From DASUPK01 sp963843085 (GTDB lineage Bacteria > Actinomycetota > Thermoleophilia > Solirubrobacterales > 70-9), in NCBI GenBank assembly GCA_963843085.1, contig CAWJJG010000011.1:744001-808000 (forward strand): a stretch of DNA of 64,000 nucleotides, written 5' to 3'. The position numbers and the translations under genes were made by a program. The stretch's first letter is position 1, and each line of letters begins with the position of its first letter. The notes under the pieces were generated by a model. That model searched no databases, was not told the origin of the DNA, and was given only the letters and a program-made list of their open reading frames with translations. Positions 25,351 to 34,969 of this stretch are shown here, in pieces.

Positions 25351-26735
25351 CTCGCCGCCGGCGGCAGGGGTGGCTCGGGCACGCCGAGCTCCGCCTGCAG
25401 AGCACCGCCCATTCCCAGCAGCTCCCAGTCGCTCGCCTCCGGGCCGATCAGCGAGACCCCAACAGGCAGGCCGCTCGCGGACCCGACAGCGGCCGGCAGG
25501 GACACCGCGGGAAAGCCGGTCCAGTTCCAGTAGCTGGTCAGCGAGATCAGCTCCGCGTCGGTGCCCCAGTGGTCGTATCCGTCGCCGCGTACCCAGGCCA
25601 CAACGGGGACCGTTGGCTCGATCACGGCGTCGATCTCATGCTCGGAGAACCAATCGAGCCAGGCGTAGGTGTCCTCGCGGCGCTGGATCTGCGCCTCCCA
25701 GTAGCCGATCGCCGACGTGTCCTGGTTCTCGCCCTCCTCGACCCACTCGCGAAGCGCCGGGCGGTAGAGGTCTCGGCGATCGGCGAGACGCCGATGCCAC
25801 GCGGCCAGCTCGGCGAAAAGGATGCTGAGATAGGGCCCGCCGACATCGAGCTCCGCCGCCGGTGCCGGCACCTCGACGAGCTCGGCTCCGAGCGAGCGAC
25901 AGGCGGCGAGTGCCGAATCGAACCCGGCGGCGACGTCGGCGTCCAGCTCGACCAGCGAGAGCCGCGGCGACAGGGTCAGCCGCTTGCCGCGGAGGCCATC
26001 CTCGGATAGCTCTCCGTTCAGCCGGCTCATCGGCGCGAGCAGCGCGGCGCAGTCGCCGAGGGTCCGCGCCATGGGACCGGCGTGGTCGAAGCTCGGCGCC
26101 AGCGGGAGCGCTCCCCGGAACGAGGTCGTCCCCGAGGTCGGCTTGATCGTCGAGGTCCCGCACATCGCCGAAGGGATGCGAAGTGATCCGGCCGTGTCCG
26201 TCCCCGTCGCAGCGGGCGTCATCCGGGCGGCGAGCGCGGCCGCGGAGCCGCCGCTCGAGCCTCCCGCGGTCCGATCGAGCGCCCAGGGGTTGCCCACCTG
26301 GTCGGTGGTGCCCCCGACCGTGAACTCGTGCGTGTGGAGGTGGCCCAGCAGGATCATCCCTGCCGCCTTCAGGCTGGCCCAGACCTCGCTGTCCCGTTCG
26401 GGGACGTCCTCGTATGCACGACTGGAGGCGGTCAGCGGCTTGCCGGCCACGGCGTAGACGTCCTTCAAGCCCACCGGGACCCCGTGCAGCGGCGGGCGCT
26501 CGCCGGCGAGGATCTGATCCGCGCGCTTCGCGGCGGCGATCGCGTCGTCCTCGTAGACGCGGACCCAGGCGTTGATCGAGTCCGGATCGCCCTCGTGGCT
26601 GTGCGTTCCGTCTCGCTCCCCGATGCGGCGCAGACATGCCTCCACGAGCTCGAGCGAGGAGAGCGAACCCTCGCCGAGCAGTGAGAGGGCTTCGGTGACG
26701 TCCAGGTCGGCGGGGTTGGTCGCCCTCACAGCCAC
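25347..26735 (-). CDS. Amidase signature family hydrolase
   Basis: A 462-residue amidase. The catalytic triad is readable: Lys91 in PVGLKDVYA, the cis-Ser in TAGGSSGGSAAAL (about 160) and the nucleophile Ser184 in TDTAGSLRIPSA. Length and motif spacing are ordinary. Family members hydrolyse amides, carbamates or, as in GatA, glutamine. The C-terminal region with WNWTGFPAVSLPAAVG suggests a stand-alone enzyme and no GatB/C partner is near. Its natural substrate here is unknown, though an N-acyl or aryl amide would suit the cluster. It overlaps the HAD phosphatase by 10 bp and the MFS gene by 4 bp. Confidence 0.88.
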   Translation of the reverse strand: MAVRATNPADLDVTEALSLLGEGSLSSLELVEACLRRIGERDGTHSHEGDPDSINAWVRVYEDDAIAAAKRADQILAGERPPLHGVPVGLKDVYAVAGKPLTASSRAYEDVPERDSEVWASLKAAGMILLGHLHTHEFTVGGTTDQVGNPWALDRTAGGSSGGSAAALAARMTPAATGTDTAGSLRIPSAMCGTSTIKPTSGTTSFRGALPLAPSFDHAGPMARTLGDCAALLAPMSRLNGELSEDGLRGKRLTLSPRLSLVELDADVAAGFDSALAACRSLGAELVEVPAPAAELDVGGPYLSILFAELAAWHRRLADRRDLYRPALREWVEEGENQDTSAIGYWEAQIQRREDTYAWLDWFSEHEIDAVIEPTVPVVAWVRGDGYDHWGTDAELISLTSYWNWTGFPAVSLPAAVGSASGLPVGVSLIGPEASDWELLGMGGALQAELGVPEPPLPPAAS

Positions 26736-27529
26736 GGGAGCATCTCCTCGACCCCGTCGATCACTGCGTCCGGGCGTTTCGCCTCGGGCACGCCGTTCAG
26801 GTCGAGTGAGCCGCTCATCCCGCTGCGGACGAGGATCGTGCGGGAACCGCCCAGGTGCCCCAGCGCGATGTCCATGTCGAGATCGTCGCCGATGACCGCG
26901 TGCTGCTCCGACGGGACACCGAGGCGCTCCGTGGTCGCCTCGACGGCGACCTCCGATGGCTTGCCGACCACGATCGGCTCGACCTCGGTCACCTTGGCGA
27001 TCGCGGCCGCCGTCATCGCCCCGCGGCTGAAGATCAGGCCCTTCGCTCCCCAGAAGCCCGGGCCGTAGTTGGCGGTGAGCAGCGGGCCGCCGTTGATCAC
27101 CGCCCGGGCCGCGGTCTCGAGCTCGTCCATGTCCACCTGGGGCACGTGGGCGACGAACACGGCCTCCGCCTCGTCGGTGTCGATCAGGGGTATGCCCTCC
27201 CGCTCCATCCGCCGCTTGATCTCGTCCGAGCCGAAGACCATCACCGGCCGGTCCGGCAGGTGATGCCGCAGATAGGAGATCGTGCTGACGACCGGCGTGA
27301 GCAGCTCCTCATCCCGCACCGGCAACCCGTCGTCGCGCAGTCCCGCCGCGAACGTCTCCGGGTCGAGGTGGCTGCCGTTGGTGAACAGGACGAGCGGCCG
27401 GCCCGAGGCCCTGATCGCCTCAATCACCGCGACGGCTCCGGGCAGCGGCTCGGATCGAAAGTCGGCGCCGCGATGGACCAGGGACCCGTCGACGTCGAAG
27501 ACGAAGCCCTTGACGTCCTCGAGCTGCAT
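26726..27529 (-). CDS. HAD superfamily class IIA phosphatase (NagD/4-nitrophenylphosphatase-like)
   Basis: A 267-residue HAD protein. Motif I is FDVDGSL with nucleophile Asp12 and acid Asp14. Motif II is VLFTNGSH, motif III has the Lys in VVGKPSEVA, and motif IV is IGDDLDMDI. The cap between motifs II and III is the alpha/beta C2 type of the NagD group. These enzymes dephosphorylate small phosphomonoesters, often aryl phosphates in vitro. It starts one base into the carboxyltransferase stop (TGATG). Placed after a putative aryl kinase and a carboxyltransferase, it is a good candidate for removing the activating phosphate, but this is inferred from context. Confidence 0.82.
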   Translation of the reverse strand: MQLEDVKGFVFDVDGSLVHRGADFRSEPLPGAVAVIEAIRASGRPLVLFTNGSHLDPETFAAGLRDDGLPVRDEELLTPVVSTISYLRHHLPDRPVMVFGSDEIKRRMEREGIPLIDTDEAEAVFVAHVPQVDMDELETAARAVINGGPLLTANYGPGFWGAKGLIFSRGAMTAAAIAKVTEVEPIVVGKPSEVAVEATTERLGVPSEQHAVIGDDLDMDIALGHLGGSRTILVRSGMSGSLDLNGVPEAKRPDAVIDGVEEMLPWL

Positions 27530-28875
27530 CAGTGGGCGGCGCCCTCGGTGACCATCGCGTCGACCTGCTCGGCGGGCATGGTCAGGCGAAGGAGCAGCTC
27601 CTCGTCGGAGATCGCATCGCCGAACTTCTCCCGGGCGCCCTCCAGGCTGAGCGGCTCGACGTCCTTCAGCTTCGCGGCGCGCGGCATCGACAGCACCTTG
27701 TCGGCGACCTGCGGATCGACCGGGGCCGCGGGCTCGAAGAAGTGCCCGTGGAAGTAGCGGATCATCTCGTTGGAGACCTTGCTCCACCGCTCGTCGTAGA
27801 TCACGTTCATCACCGCCTGGGTGGCGACGAACTGGGAGACCGGCGTGACCATGATCGGGTAGCCCATCTCCGCGCGGACGCGGGTCACCTCCTCGAGTGT
27901 GGCGTCGAAGAGCTCGGGCTTGCCGATCTCCTTGAGCTGGCGCTTGGTGGTGGTCACCATGCCGCCGGGCATCTGGTGGCGGTAATAGGCGGCGTCGTAT
28001 TCGACCGGCTTCCCCAGCGGGAGCTCCTTGCGCTGGGCGAGCGCCCGGAAGTGCTCGGAGACTTCGGCGAGCGCCTCCGTGTCGAGGCCATGCGAGTAGC
28101 CCTCCGCTTCGAGGTTGTGGAGAGTGTTCTCGCACGAGGGGTTAGAGGTCCCGTTTGCCACCGGCGCAACCGCCGTGTGCAGGGTCCGGGTTCCGGCCTT
28201 CAGGCCCTCGACGTAGGCCAGGGGGCCGAGGCTGATGGTGCAGTGGCTGTGGAGCTCCACGGGACGAGGGACGGCGGCGTCGATGAAGCCCGGAATCAGC
28301 TCGTGCACCGCGTCCGGGGTGAGCAGGCCGCCGGGGTCCTTGAGATAGAGGCGATCGATGTCCTCGGAGCCGGACACCGCCCGGGCGCGCTCGAGATAGT
28401 AAGCATGGGTGTGGACCGGGCTGATCGAGTAGGTAAGCCCGACGACGACTTCCTCCACTCCCTCCTCACGCGCCATCCGCGCGAGCCGCAGCAGCGCCTC
28501 CGGGTCATTCGACGGCTCCGCGATCTGGAATCGCCTGATCCCGTTGCGGGCGACGCATCGGAAGACCAGCCGGATCACGTCCTCCCCGGCAGGGGTCCAC
28601 GAGATGAAGCGCATGCCGGTGGTGATGAAGTTGAGGGGCGTCTCGGGCATCGCCTCGCTGACCCGGCGAATTCGCTCCCACGGGTCCTCGCGGTGAAAGC
28701 GAACCGAGACCGCCATGTGGGTGCTGGAGGTGAAGTCGAGGGCCCGAAATCCGACGCGGTCCATCGTCGGAGCGATGTCGAGCACGTCCGGGGTGGTCAG
28801 GCCGGTGGCGCTCCAGAGGCTCTGGTTGCCGTCACGGGTGGTCGTGTCGACGATCTCGACGCGTTCGCCGCTCAT
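27529..28875 (-). CDS. Biotin-dependent carboxyltransferase, pyruvate carboxylase subunit B/oxaloacetate decarboxylase alpha type
   Basis: A 448-residue TIM-barrel carboxyltransferase. DTTTRDGNQSL (10-20) matches the RDxxQS active-site entry. Lys179 in RLYLKDPGGLLTP is the carbamylated metal ligand of the family. His209 and His211 in ELHSHCT match the H-x-H ligands. MPGGMVTTTKRQL and TPVSQFVATQAVMNV are standard later motifs. It transfers carboxyl from carboxybiotin to a ketone-type acceptor, but no biotin carboxylase or biotin carrier is encoded in the window and this protein has no biotinyl domain. The TRDGNQS and HSHC variants differ from pyruvate enzymes, so another ketone, such as a phosphorylated aryl ketone, is plausible. 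Confidence 0.82.
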   Translation of the reverse strand: MSGERVEIVDTTTRDGNQSLWSATGLTTPDVLDIAPTMDRVGFRALDFTSSTHMAVSVRFHREDPWERIRRVSEAMPETPLNFITTGMRFISWTPAGEDVIRLVFRCVARNGIRRFQIAEPSNDPEALLRLARMAREEGVEEVVVGLTYSISPVHTHAYYLERARAVSGSEDIDRLYLKDPGGLLTPDAVHELIPGFIDAAVPRPVELHSHCTISLGPLAYVEGLKAGTRTLHTAVAPVANGTSNPSCENTLHNLEAEGYSHGLDTEALAEVSEHFRALAQRKELPLGKPVEYDAAYYRHQMPGGMVTTTKRQLKEIGKPELFDATLEEVTRVRAEMGYPIMVTPVSQFVATQAVMNVIYDERWSKVSNEMIRYFHGHFFEPAAPVDPQVADKVLSMPRAAKLKDVEPLSLEGAREKFGDAISDEELLLRLTMPAEQVDAMVTEGAAH

Positions 28876-29873
28876 CGACTCTTGCCGGCGCCGAACGTGC
28901 CCATCACCAGGTCCATCGCCGAGCGCGGAGACTGGGCCTGATCGGATTTGGCGGGCTTCACCGTCACCGGCCGCGCCTGGAGCATGTAGAGCTCGCCGCC
29001 GCCCCGTGCGATCGCCCACTCGATGTCCTGGTGGCCCCCGAAGTGGCTCTCGATCTTCCGGGCGACGTCCGCCAGCAGCCCGAGCTGCTCCTCGTCCAGG
29101 CACGCCTCGGCCTGGCGCTCGGCGGAAACCTCGGCCCGGGTGGCACCGCTGCCCGATGGGTCGGGCAGATACTCGACCTCCTTCGGCCCGACGGACTTCG
29201 AGAGGACCTCGCGCGTCACCTTGCTGACCCGATACTCGTCCGGCGTCACCTCCCCGCCGACCACGGCGAGCCCCAGGCCCCAGCTCGCGTTGACGGCCAC
29301 GGTGCTCGGATCGCCGTTCAGCGGGTTGCACGTGAACATCACGCCGGAGACCCCGGCGTCGACCATGAGCTGCACCGTCACCCCCATCGCCGGCACGGCG
29401 TGCTCCGCTGCCATCTCGGCGCGGTAGCTGACGGCCTCCGGGCTGTACAGGCTCGCCCAGCAGTCGCGGACGGCCTCGTAGAGCTGATCGATCCCTCGCA
29501 CCCACAGATAGGTCTCCTGCTGCCCGGCGAAGGTCGCCTCCTCCGAGTCCTCGCCGATCGCGCTCGAGCGGACTGCCACGGGCGGGCTGGGATCGCCGGC
29601 CTCGGAGGCGAGCTCCTCGTAGCGGGCGGCGAGCTCGGTGCGCAGCTCGTCCGGCAGCGGCGTCGCGCGGATCGCGGCGGCGCATCTCTCCGCGTCACCG
29701 CTGAGGTCGACACCCTCGACCGCGGCCAGGTAGGTCTCCGCGGCCAGGGCGAACCCGGGCGGCACCGGGACACCCGCCCCGATCAGCTCCCCGAGGCTTG
29801 CGCTCTTCGCGCCGAACCTCTCCTCGTCGGAGCGGCGCAGCCCGGCCAGCGCGCGAATCCGCTCAGCCGCCAT
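28872..29873 (-). CDS. PEP synthase/PPDK-type ATP-grasp subunit of a split dikinase (phenylphosphate synthase/HpeH-like)
   Basis: A 333-residue stand-alone nucleotide-binding domain of PEP synthase. Motifs in order are FGAKSASLGELI (with VPVPPGFALA after it), PVAVRSSAIGEDSEEATFAG, a stretch matching AVRDCWASLYS, GVSGVMFTCNPLNGDPST, GLGLAVVGG, and QDIEWAIARGG then LYMLQARPVTV. No swivelling His domain follows; that domain is in the gene directly upstream, with which it overlaps by 11 bp. Together they rebuild an ATP + substrate to AMP + Pi + phospho-substrate enzyme. It shares ATGA with the carboxyltransferase. It is the only such subunit seen, although two His-domain subunits are present. Confidence 0.82.
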   Translation of the reverse strand: MAAERIRALAGLRRSDEERFGAKSASLGELIGAGVPVPPGFALAAETYLAAVEGVDLSGDAERCAAAIRATPLPDELRTELAARYEELASEAGDPSPPVAVRSSAIGEDSEEATFAGQQETYLWVRGIDQLYEAVRDCWASLYSPEAVSYRAEMAAEHAVPAMGVTVQLMVDAGVSGVMFTCNPLNGDPSTVAVNASWGLGLAVVGGEVTPDEYRVSKVTREVLSKSVGPKEVEYLPDPSGSGATRAEVSAERQAEACLDEEQLGLLADVARKIESHFGGHQDIEWAIARGGGELYMLQARPVTVKPAKSDQAQSPRSAMDLVMGTFGAGKSR

Positions 29874-31707
29874 CGCCGTTCCCGTCGAGGATCTGCACCA
29901 TGCCGGTGGAGCCGTCGACCCGAAGCATCTGGCCGGTCTTGATCCGCGAGGTCGCCGTCCCGGTCCCGACCACGGCGGGGAGCCCGTACTCGCGCGAGAC
30001 GATCGCCGCGTGGGACATGATCCCGCCGATGTCGGTGACGGTCCCCTTGATCTTGCTGAAGATCGGCGCCCACGACGGCGAGGTGATCGTGCACACCAGG
30101 ATCTCGCCCGCGCGCACGTCGGAGATGCCCTCGAGGTCCTTGACGACACGGGCCGGTCCCTCGATCTCGCCCGGGGAGGCCGCGTAGCCCGAGAGCTCCG
30201 CGCCATCGCCGTCCTGGGCGCGAGCCCACGCCTCGAGGCGCTCCTTCGTGATGCCCCAGAGCATCACGATCATCGGGTCGTTGACGGCCTCCGGCATCGC
30301 CCCGAGGGCGGGCGGCGGCGTCCATTCGCCGAGCTTCTCCAGGAGCTCCTTGCGGCGCTCCGCGATCGGCGGCCAGCGATGTGGGCCGAGCGCATCCCCG
30401 CCCGTCGCCCAGGTGAGCCCAAGCTCCTCCAGGGCCTCCATCACCTCATGGCGGGAGAGCTGGAAGATGTCCTCGCCGTCGGCGAGGAAGTTGTGCTCGG
30501 CCAGCAGCGCCCCGAACTCGCGGATCTTGTTGAAGAAGCGCGACTGGAACCAGTAGTCGCAGTAGAACTTGTGCTCCTCGACGTAGGGGAAGACCTTGCG
30601 CGACAGGCCGATGAGCTCGTCGAAGGTCGGCTGCGCCTCCTCGTTGATCAGCGCCCGGTACTCGGAGGCGATCCGATCCCGCTCCCTCACGATCTCCTCG
30701 GTCGGCCGGTCGATCTCCTCTCCGGCCTGGAGCGCGGCGATGTGCCCGATCAGGGAGGCGTACGGGATGCTCGGGTCGTCGTTCCAGCTGCCGAAGTAGT
30801 GATAGAGCCCGTCGCCGGTGCCCATGTTGAACCAGGGGTCCTTGACCTTCTCGAGCTCCTCCAGCCACGAGCGGCCCTCGTCGCTCTTGCCGAGCTCGGC
30901 GTTGATCTCGTCGGGTGTGCGTCCCTCCTGGAACGCGCCGGCGACCTCGGTCTCGATCGCGAGCCGCGCCAGCCGCCGCAGCTCCTCGTCGGGCTTGAAC
31001 AGGTCCACGTCCACCCCGGCGACCATCTGCGAGATGTGCTGGTCGGGGATGTCCGGCAGCTGCTCGCGGCAGAACTCGGCGAAGGTCAGATAGGCGCCGT
31101 ATCCGAGCAGGAGGAACTCGAAGTGGTGCTGCCACATCAGCTCCGCGCAATGGAGCGCGTGGCGGTAGGCGTCCAGCAGCTCGATGTTCGAGAGCTTGCG
31201 ATCGGTGTGGAGGACCTCCTCGTCCTCGTACTGGTCGAGGCTCGGCACCTCGATCGCCTCAACCTCGCGGTTGAGGGCCTCCATCTTCTCGCGCCACCCC
31301 ACGTAGAGCTCGTCCCAGTTGGAGAAGTAATAGCCCGCCCGCTCCTGGAAGATCTCCGCCCGCCTGCCGATCTCCTCCGGGTCGGTGACGGGATTCGGGG
31401 AGATGTAGACGTAGCCGTTGACGATCCGGTAGTCGACGCCCATCACCGGCGGGACGGCGAAGGCGCGGTTCTGCCAGCCCGCGAACGCCGCGTAGGGGTG
31501 ATCGGTCTCGACGATGTCGAAGGCCGGCATCGGGAGGGGGAAATGCATCGAGTTCCAGAACCAGAGACGGTTCTCGTCCGCCTCCTTGCGGTGCTCGTCG
31601 AAGAGGGACCAGTACGGGTACATCTCCTCCCAGCCCTCGCATCCCTGCGGAGTCTCGATCGAGAATGGACTCGGGAATGCGCCCACCTCGGACGTCGCGC
31701 TTGCCAT
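29863..31707 (-). CDS. PEP-utilizing-enzyme type phosphohistidine subunit, phenylphosphate synthase/HpeI-like (copy 2)
   Basis: A 614-residue protein with the same design as the one at 19914-21749. The helical, aromatic-rich N-terminal 500 residues include CEGWEEMYPYWSLF, MHFPLPMPAFDIV and NWDELYVGWREK. The C-terminal swivelling domain has TDIGGIMSHAAIVSREYG with the phospho-acceptor His at about 566. The ATG at 31707 follows a strong GGAGGAGA site and is preferred to upstream in-frame codons. The size (about 70 kDa) and its ATP-binding partner just downstream match the two core subunits of phenylphosphate synthase. Rifampin phosphotransferase has these domains fused in one chain and in a different order of function. 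Phosphorylation of a phenolic hydroxyl is inferred. Confidence 0.78.
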   Translation of the reverse strand: MASATSEVGAFPSPFSIETPQGCEGWEEMYPYWSLFDEHRKEADENRLWFWNSMHFPLPMPAFDIVETDHPYAAFAGWQNRAFAVPPVMGVDYRIVNGYVYISPNPVTDPEEIGRRAEIFQERAGYYFSNWDELYVGWREKMEALNREVEAIEVPSLDQYEDEEVLHTDRKLSNIELLDAYRHALHCAELMWQHHFEFLLLGYGAYLTFAEFCREQLPDIPDQHISQMVAGVDVDLFKPDEELRRLARLAIETEVAGAFQEGRTPDEINAELGKSDEGRSWLEELEKVKDPWFNMGTGDGLYHYFGSWNDDPSIPYASLIGHIAALQAGEEIDRPTEEIVRERDRIASEYRALINEEAQPTFDELIGLSRKVFPYVEEHKFYCDYWFQSRFFNKIREFGALLAEHNFLADGEDIFQLSRHEVMEALEELGLTWATGGDALGPHRWPPIAERRKELLEKLGEWTPPPALGAMPEAVNDPMIVMLWGITKERLEAWARAQDGDGAELSGYAASPGEIEGPARVVKDLEGISDVRAGEILVCTITSPSWAPIFSKIKGTVTDIGGIMSHAAIVSREYGLPAVVGTGTATSRIKTGQMLRVDGSTGMVQILDGNGDGG

Positions 31708-31750
31708 CTTCTCTTCTCCTCCGTCGCCTAGCGCCGCGAGAAAGTCAAGT

Positions 31751-32773
31751 CTATTGGTTTGTTTCCGGTTCGGGCCTGAATCCCGTGTCGATCGTGATCG
31801 CGCCACCCACCGCCCGCGAGACGCAGGTGATGATCGCCCCGCCCTCCGCCTTCTCCTCGTCGCTGAGGAAGACGTCTCGATGGTCCAGCTCACCCTCGCA
31901 GTCGAGGACGGTGGCGGCACACAGACCGCACTCCCCCCGCAGGCAGTCCCACATCACGTCGATGCCATCGTCCTGGAGTGCGTCCAGCAGGGTCCGGTTC
32001 GCGCGCACCCTGATCTCACGATCCTGATCTGAGACCCGGGCCACGAACTCCTCGGGAGCAAACTGCCCGCCGGAGGCGAAGGTTTCGAACTGCAGCCGGT
32101 CCGGCCGGCGCTCCCTCGCCTGCCACTCCCTGATAGCGGCGTCGCGCAACCGCACCGGGCCGCAGAGGTAGAGCTCACCGTCGGGGTGCAGCCGGTCGAT
32201 CTCCCGGCCCAGATCCAGCCGCTCGCCGTCCGCCGACACGAAGAGCTCGAGGCGGTCACCGAGCAGCTCGGAGAGCTCGTCGAGGAACGGCATCTGCTCG
32301 CGTGTTCGAGCGGCGAACAGGAGCCGGAAGGGCCGGCCGTGGCGCTCGAGCGCACGAGCCATCCCGACGATCGGGGTGATCCCGATCCCGCCGGCCACCA
32401 GGAGGTACTCCGCGCGCCCCCACTGCAGCTCGAAATGGCTCTTCGGCTCCGAGACGTGCACGTCCGTGCCCGGCTCGAGGGCCCGCACGTAGACGGAGCC
32501 GCCGCGGCTGTCCGGGATCTCCTTGACGGCGATCCGGTAGGCGCCGTCGACGGGGCCCTCTCCGATCAGCGAGTAGGAACGCACATCGGGCAGGCCGTCG
32601 ACCTCGACGGCGATGTCGAGGTGGCTGCCGGATGGGTACGGGCGAACGCCGGCGGCCGGCTCGATCTCGATCATCCGGACGTCGCTCGCAACCTCGTGGG
32701 TGGCGCGAATCCGCGCCTCGCCGAAGTGCCTACCACGCTCGGCGAGCAGCTCGGGGGCATCGACGATGGTCAC
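31751..32773 (-). CDS. Phthalate dioxygenase reductase/VanB-like oxygenase reductase (FMN, NAD, 2Fe-2S)
   Basis: A 340-residue electron-transfer flavoprotein. The domains are an FMN-type barrel with RSYSLIG (65-71), an NAD domain with LLVAGGIGITPIVGMA (124-139), and a C-terminal plant-type ferredoxin with Cys277, 282, 285 and 317. This order is that of the VanB and phthalate-dioxygenase reductase class. It passes electrons from NAD(P)H to the Rieske oxygenase encoded 15 bp upstream. Start is GTG at 32773. A 43-bp gap separates it from the kinase subunit gene, so that gene may be partly independent. Confidence 0.9.
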   Translation of the reverse strand: MTIVDAPELLAERGRHFGEARIRATHEVASDVRMIEIEPAAGVRPYPSGSHLDIAVEVDGLPDVRSYSLIGEGPVDGAYRIAVKEIPDSRGGSVYVRALEPGTDVHVSEPKSHFELQWGRAEYLLVAGGIGITPIVGMARALERHGRPFRLLFAARTREQMPFLDELSELLGDRLELFVSADGERLDLGREIDRLHPDGELYLCGPVRLRDAAIREWQARERRPDRLQFETFASGGQFAPEEFVARVSDQDREIRVRANRTLLDALQDDGIDVMWDCLRGECGLCAATVLDCEGELDHRDVFLSDEEKAEGGAIITCVSRAVGGAITIDTGFRPEPETNQ

Positions 32774-32788
32774 CGGCCGGCTCCGCGC

Positions 32789-33997
32789 TCAGCGCACGCC
32801 GAGGCGCTCGGCGTCCGCCTCGGTCGCCTCGACCCGGGTCGAGGTGCCGGCCTCCTCCTCGGCCTCCCGAGCGGATGCGGCATAGCGCTCGTCGGAGCCC
32901 TCCTCGGCGATCATCTTGTCGATCAGCCGGCGGGCCCACATCGCCCCGCCGTCGATGTTCAGGTTGTAGAACTGCTTGTCCGGGCGGTCGTCGACGCCTC
33001 TCTGCTGCGCCGCCAGGACCACCTCGTCCTCGCCGAAGACTCCGGTCACGCCCTCTCGGATGATGGTGGTGTAGGCCTGGTCGGAGAGCTTGTAGTTCCG
33101 CACGAAGGCCCAGAAGTAGTGACAGGTCTTATCCGTCTCGGGGGTCATCGTGTTGAGCACGTAGCCGTTGACTCCCTGCGAACGGTCCCCGTCCGGAGCG
33201 CCCGTGCCGTGTGGGGCCACCCCCACGTCGATTGCGATCGTGCTGGGCGCCTGGAAGTGGATGATCTGCCAGCGGTCGACGTTCGGGACCTCGGCCGGCT
33301 CCTTCTCCATCTTCCACCCGAGCTGCATCCTCCAGAACGGTGGCGGCTCCACGTCGGTCATCCAGCGGGTGACGGTCGCGGAGTTCGGGCCGTGCGTCAC
33401 CTCGAAGGGGACCTCCGTGATCGAGCGCTGGCCGATGCTCGCCCCGTGCACGAAGGTCTCGTGCGTGAGGTCCATCAGGTTGTCGACGATCAGCTTGTAG
33501 CCGCACTCCAGGTGAATGAGCTTGCCGTCGCCGGCCCACTCCGGATCGTCGTTCCAGTGCATGTCGGGGATCAGGTCCGGATCGGCGAGGGCCGGGTCGC
33601 CGGTCCACACCCAGACGAAGCGGTGCCGTTCCTCCACCGGATAGCGGCGCACCCGGGCGGCCGGATTGATCGTCTTCTGCGAGGGCATGAAGACGCAGCG
33701 GCCCTCCGGGTTGTAGACGAGTCCGTGATACCCACAGGCGACGTTGTCGCCCTCGATCTTGCCCTCGGAGAGGGGCATGAGCCGATGCCAGCAGGCGTTC
33801 TCCAGCGCCACCGGCTCACCGCTCTCCTGCCGGTACATGACCAGGCTGTGGCCGCCGATCCGGCGTCCGAGCAGCTCGCGCTTGAGCTCAACGTCGTAGG
33901 CGGCCGCGTACCAGCAGTTCTTCGGCCAGTCGGCGAGCTTGAAGGTCTCAGGAACCTCGCGGATATCGCCATCCGGGCTGCCGTTGGTGCTACTCAT
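32789..33997 (-). CDS. Rieske non-heme iron oxygenase, vanillate O-demethylase (VanA)-like
   Basis: A 402-residue oxygenase. The Rieske site is Cys69-x-His71 and Cys88-x2-His91 (ACWHRLMPL, CGYHGLVY), with Trp instead of the usual Pro in the first pair. The mononuclear iron site is NLMDLTHETFVH with His179 and His184, almost identical to the VanA signature. These enzymes oxidatively demethylate methoxyaromatic acids, releasing formaldehyde. A strong GGAGGAGAG site precedes the ATG. The reductase follows, and PurU, a one-carbon enzyme, is divergent. The exact substrate may be vanillate or another methoxy-benzoate. Relatives that act on dicamba or toluate-type substrates cannot be excluded. Confidence 0.88.
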   Translation of the reverse strand: MSSTNGSPDGDIREVPETFKLADWPKNCWYAAAYDVELKRELLGRRIGGHSLVMYRQESGEPVALENACWHRLMPLSEGKIEGDNVACGYHGLVYNPEGRCVFMPSQKTINPAARVRRYPVEERHRFVWVWTGDPALADPDLIPDMHWNDDPEWAGDGKLIHLECGYKLIVDNLMDLTHETFVHGASIGQRSITEVPFEVTHGPNSATVTRWMTDVEPPPFWRMQLGWKMEKEPAEVPNVDRWQIIHFQAPSTIAIDVGVAPHGTGAPDGDRSQGVNGYVLNTMTPETDKTCHYFWAFVRNYKLSDQAYTTIIREGVTGVFGEDEVVLAAQQRGVDDRPDKQFYNLNIDGGAMWARRLIDKMIAEEGSDERYAASAREAEEEAGTSTRVEATEADAERLGVR

Positions 33998-34038
33998 CTC
34001 TCTCCTCCTCGCGGGCGCTCACGCTGCCAGGTGCAAAC

Positions 34039-34046
34039 TGTATACA
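34039..34046. promoter_or_regulatory. TGTATACA palindrome, putative operator site 1
   Basis: An 8-bp perfect palindrome with GTATAC core lies in the 63-bp gap between the divergent Rieske oxygenase (start 33997) and purU (start 34061). The same TGTATACA core recurs inside the larger palindrome at 34108-34127, with 75 bp between centres, about seven helical turns. This looks like paired binding by one dimeric repressor, for example a GntR-type protein. Confidence 0.45.
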
Positions 34047-34060
34047 ACTCCTCACTGTAA

Positions 34061-34969
<909 letters not shown>

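Noticed and set aside
27529..28875. Isopropylmalate/homocitrate synthase or HMG-CoA lyase
   Set aside because: The barrel is related, but RDGNQS, LKDPGGLLTP, MPGG and TPVSQFVATQAV are carboxyltransferase-specific.
19914..31707. Rifampin phosphotransferase-type antibiotic resistance
   Set aside because: The domains resemble those of RPH, but the ATP and His domains are on separate chains and the neighbours are aromatic-catabolic, which fits phenylphosphate synthase-type kinases better.
32186..34060. Long plus-strand open frame opposite the Rieske oxygenase and its reductase
   Set aside because: The minus-strand proteins have all catalytic motifs and good ribosome sites; this frame has none.
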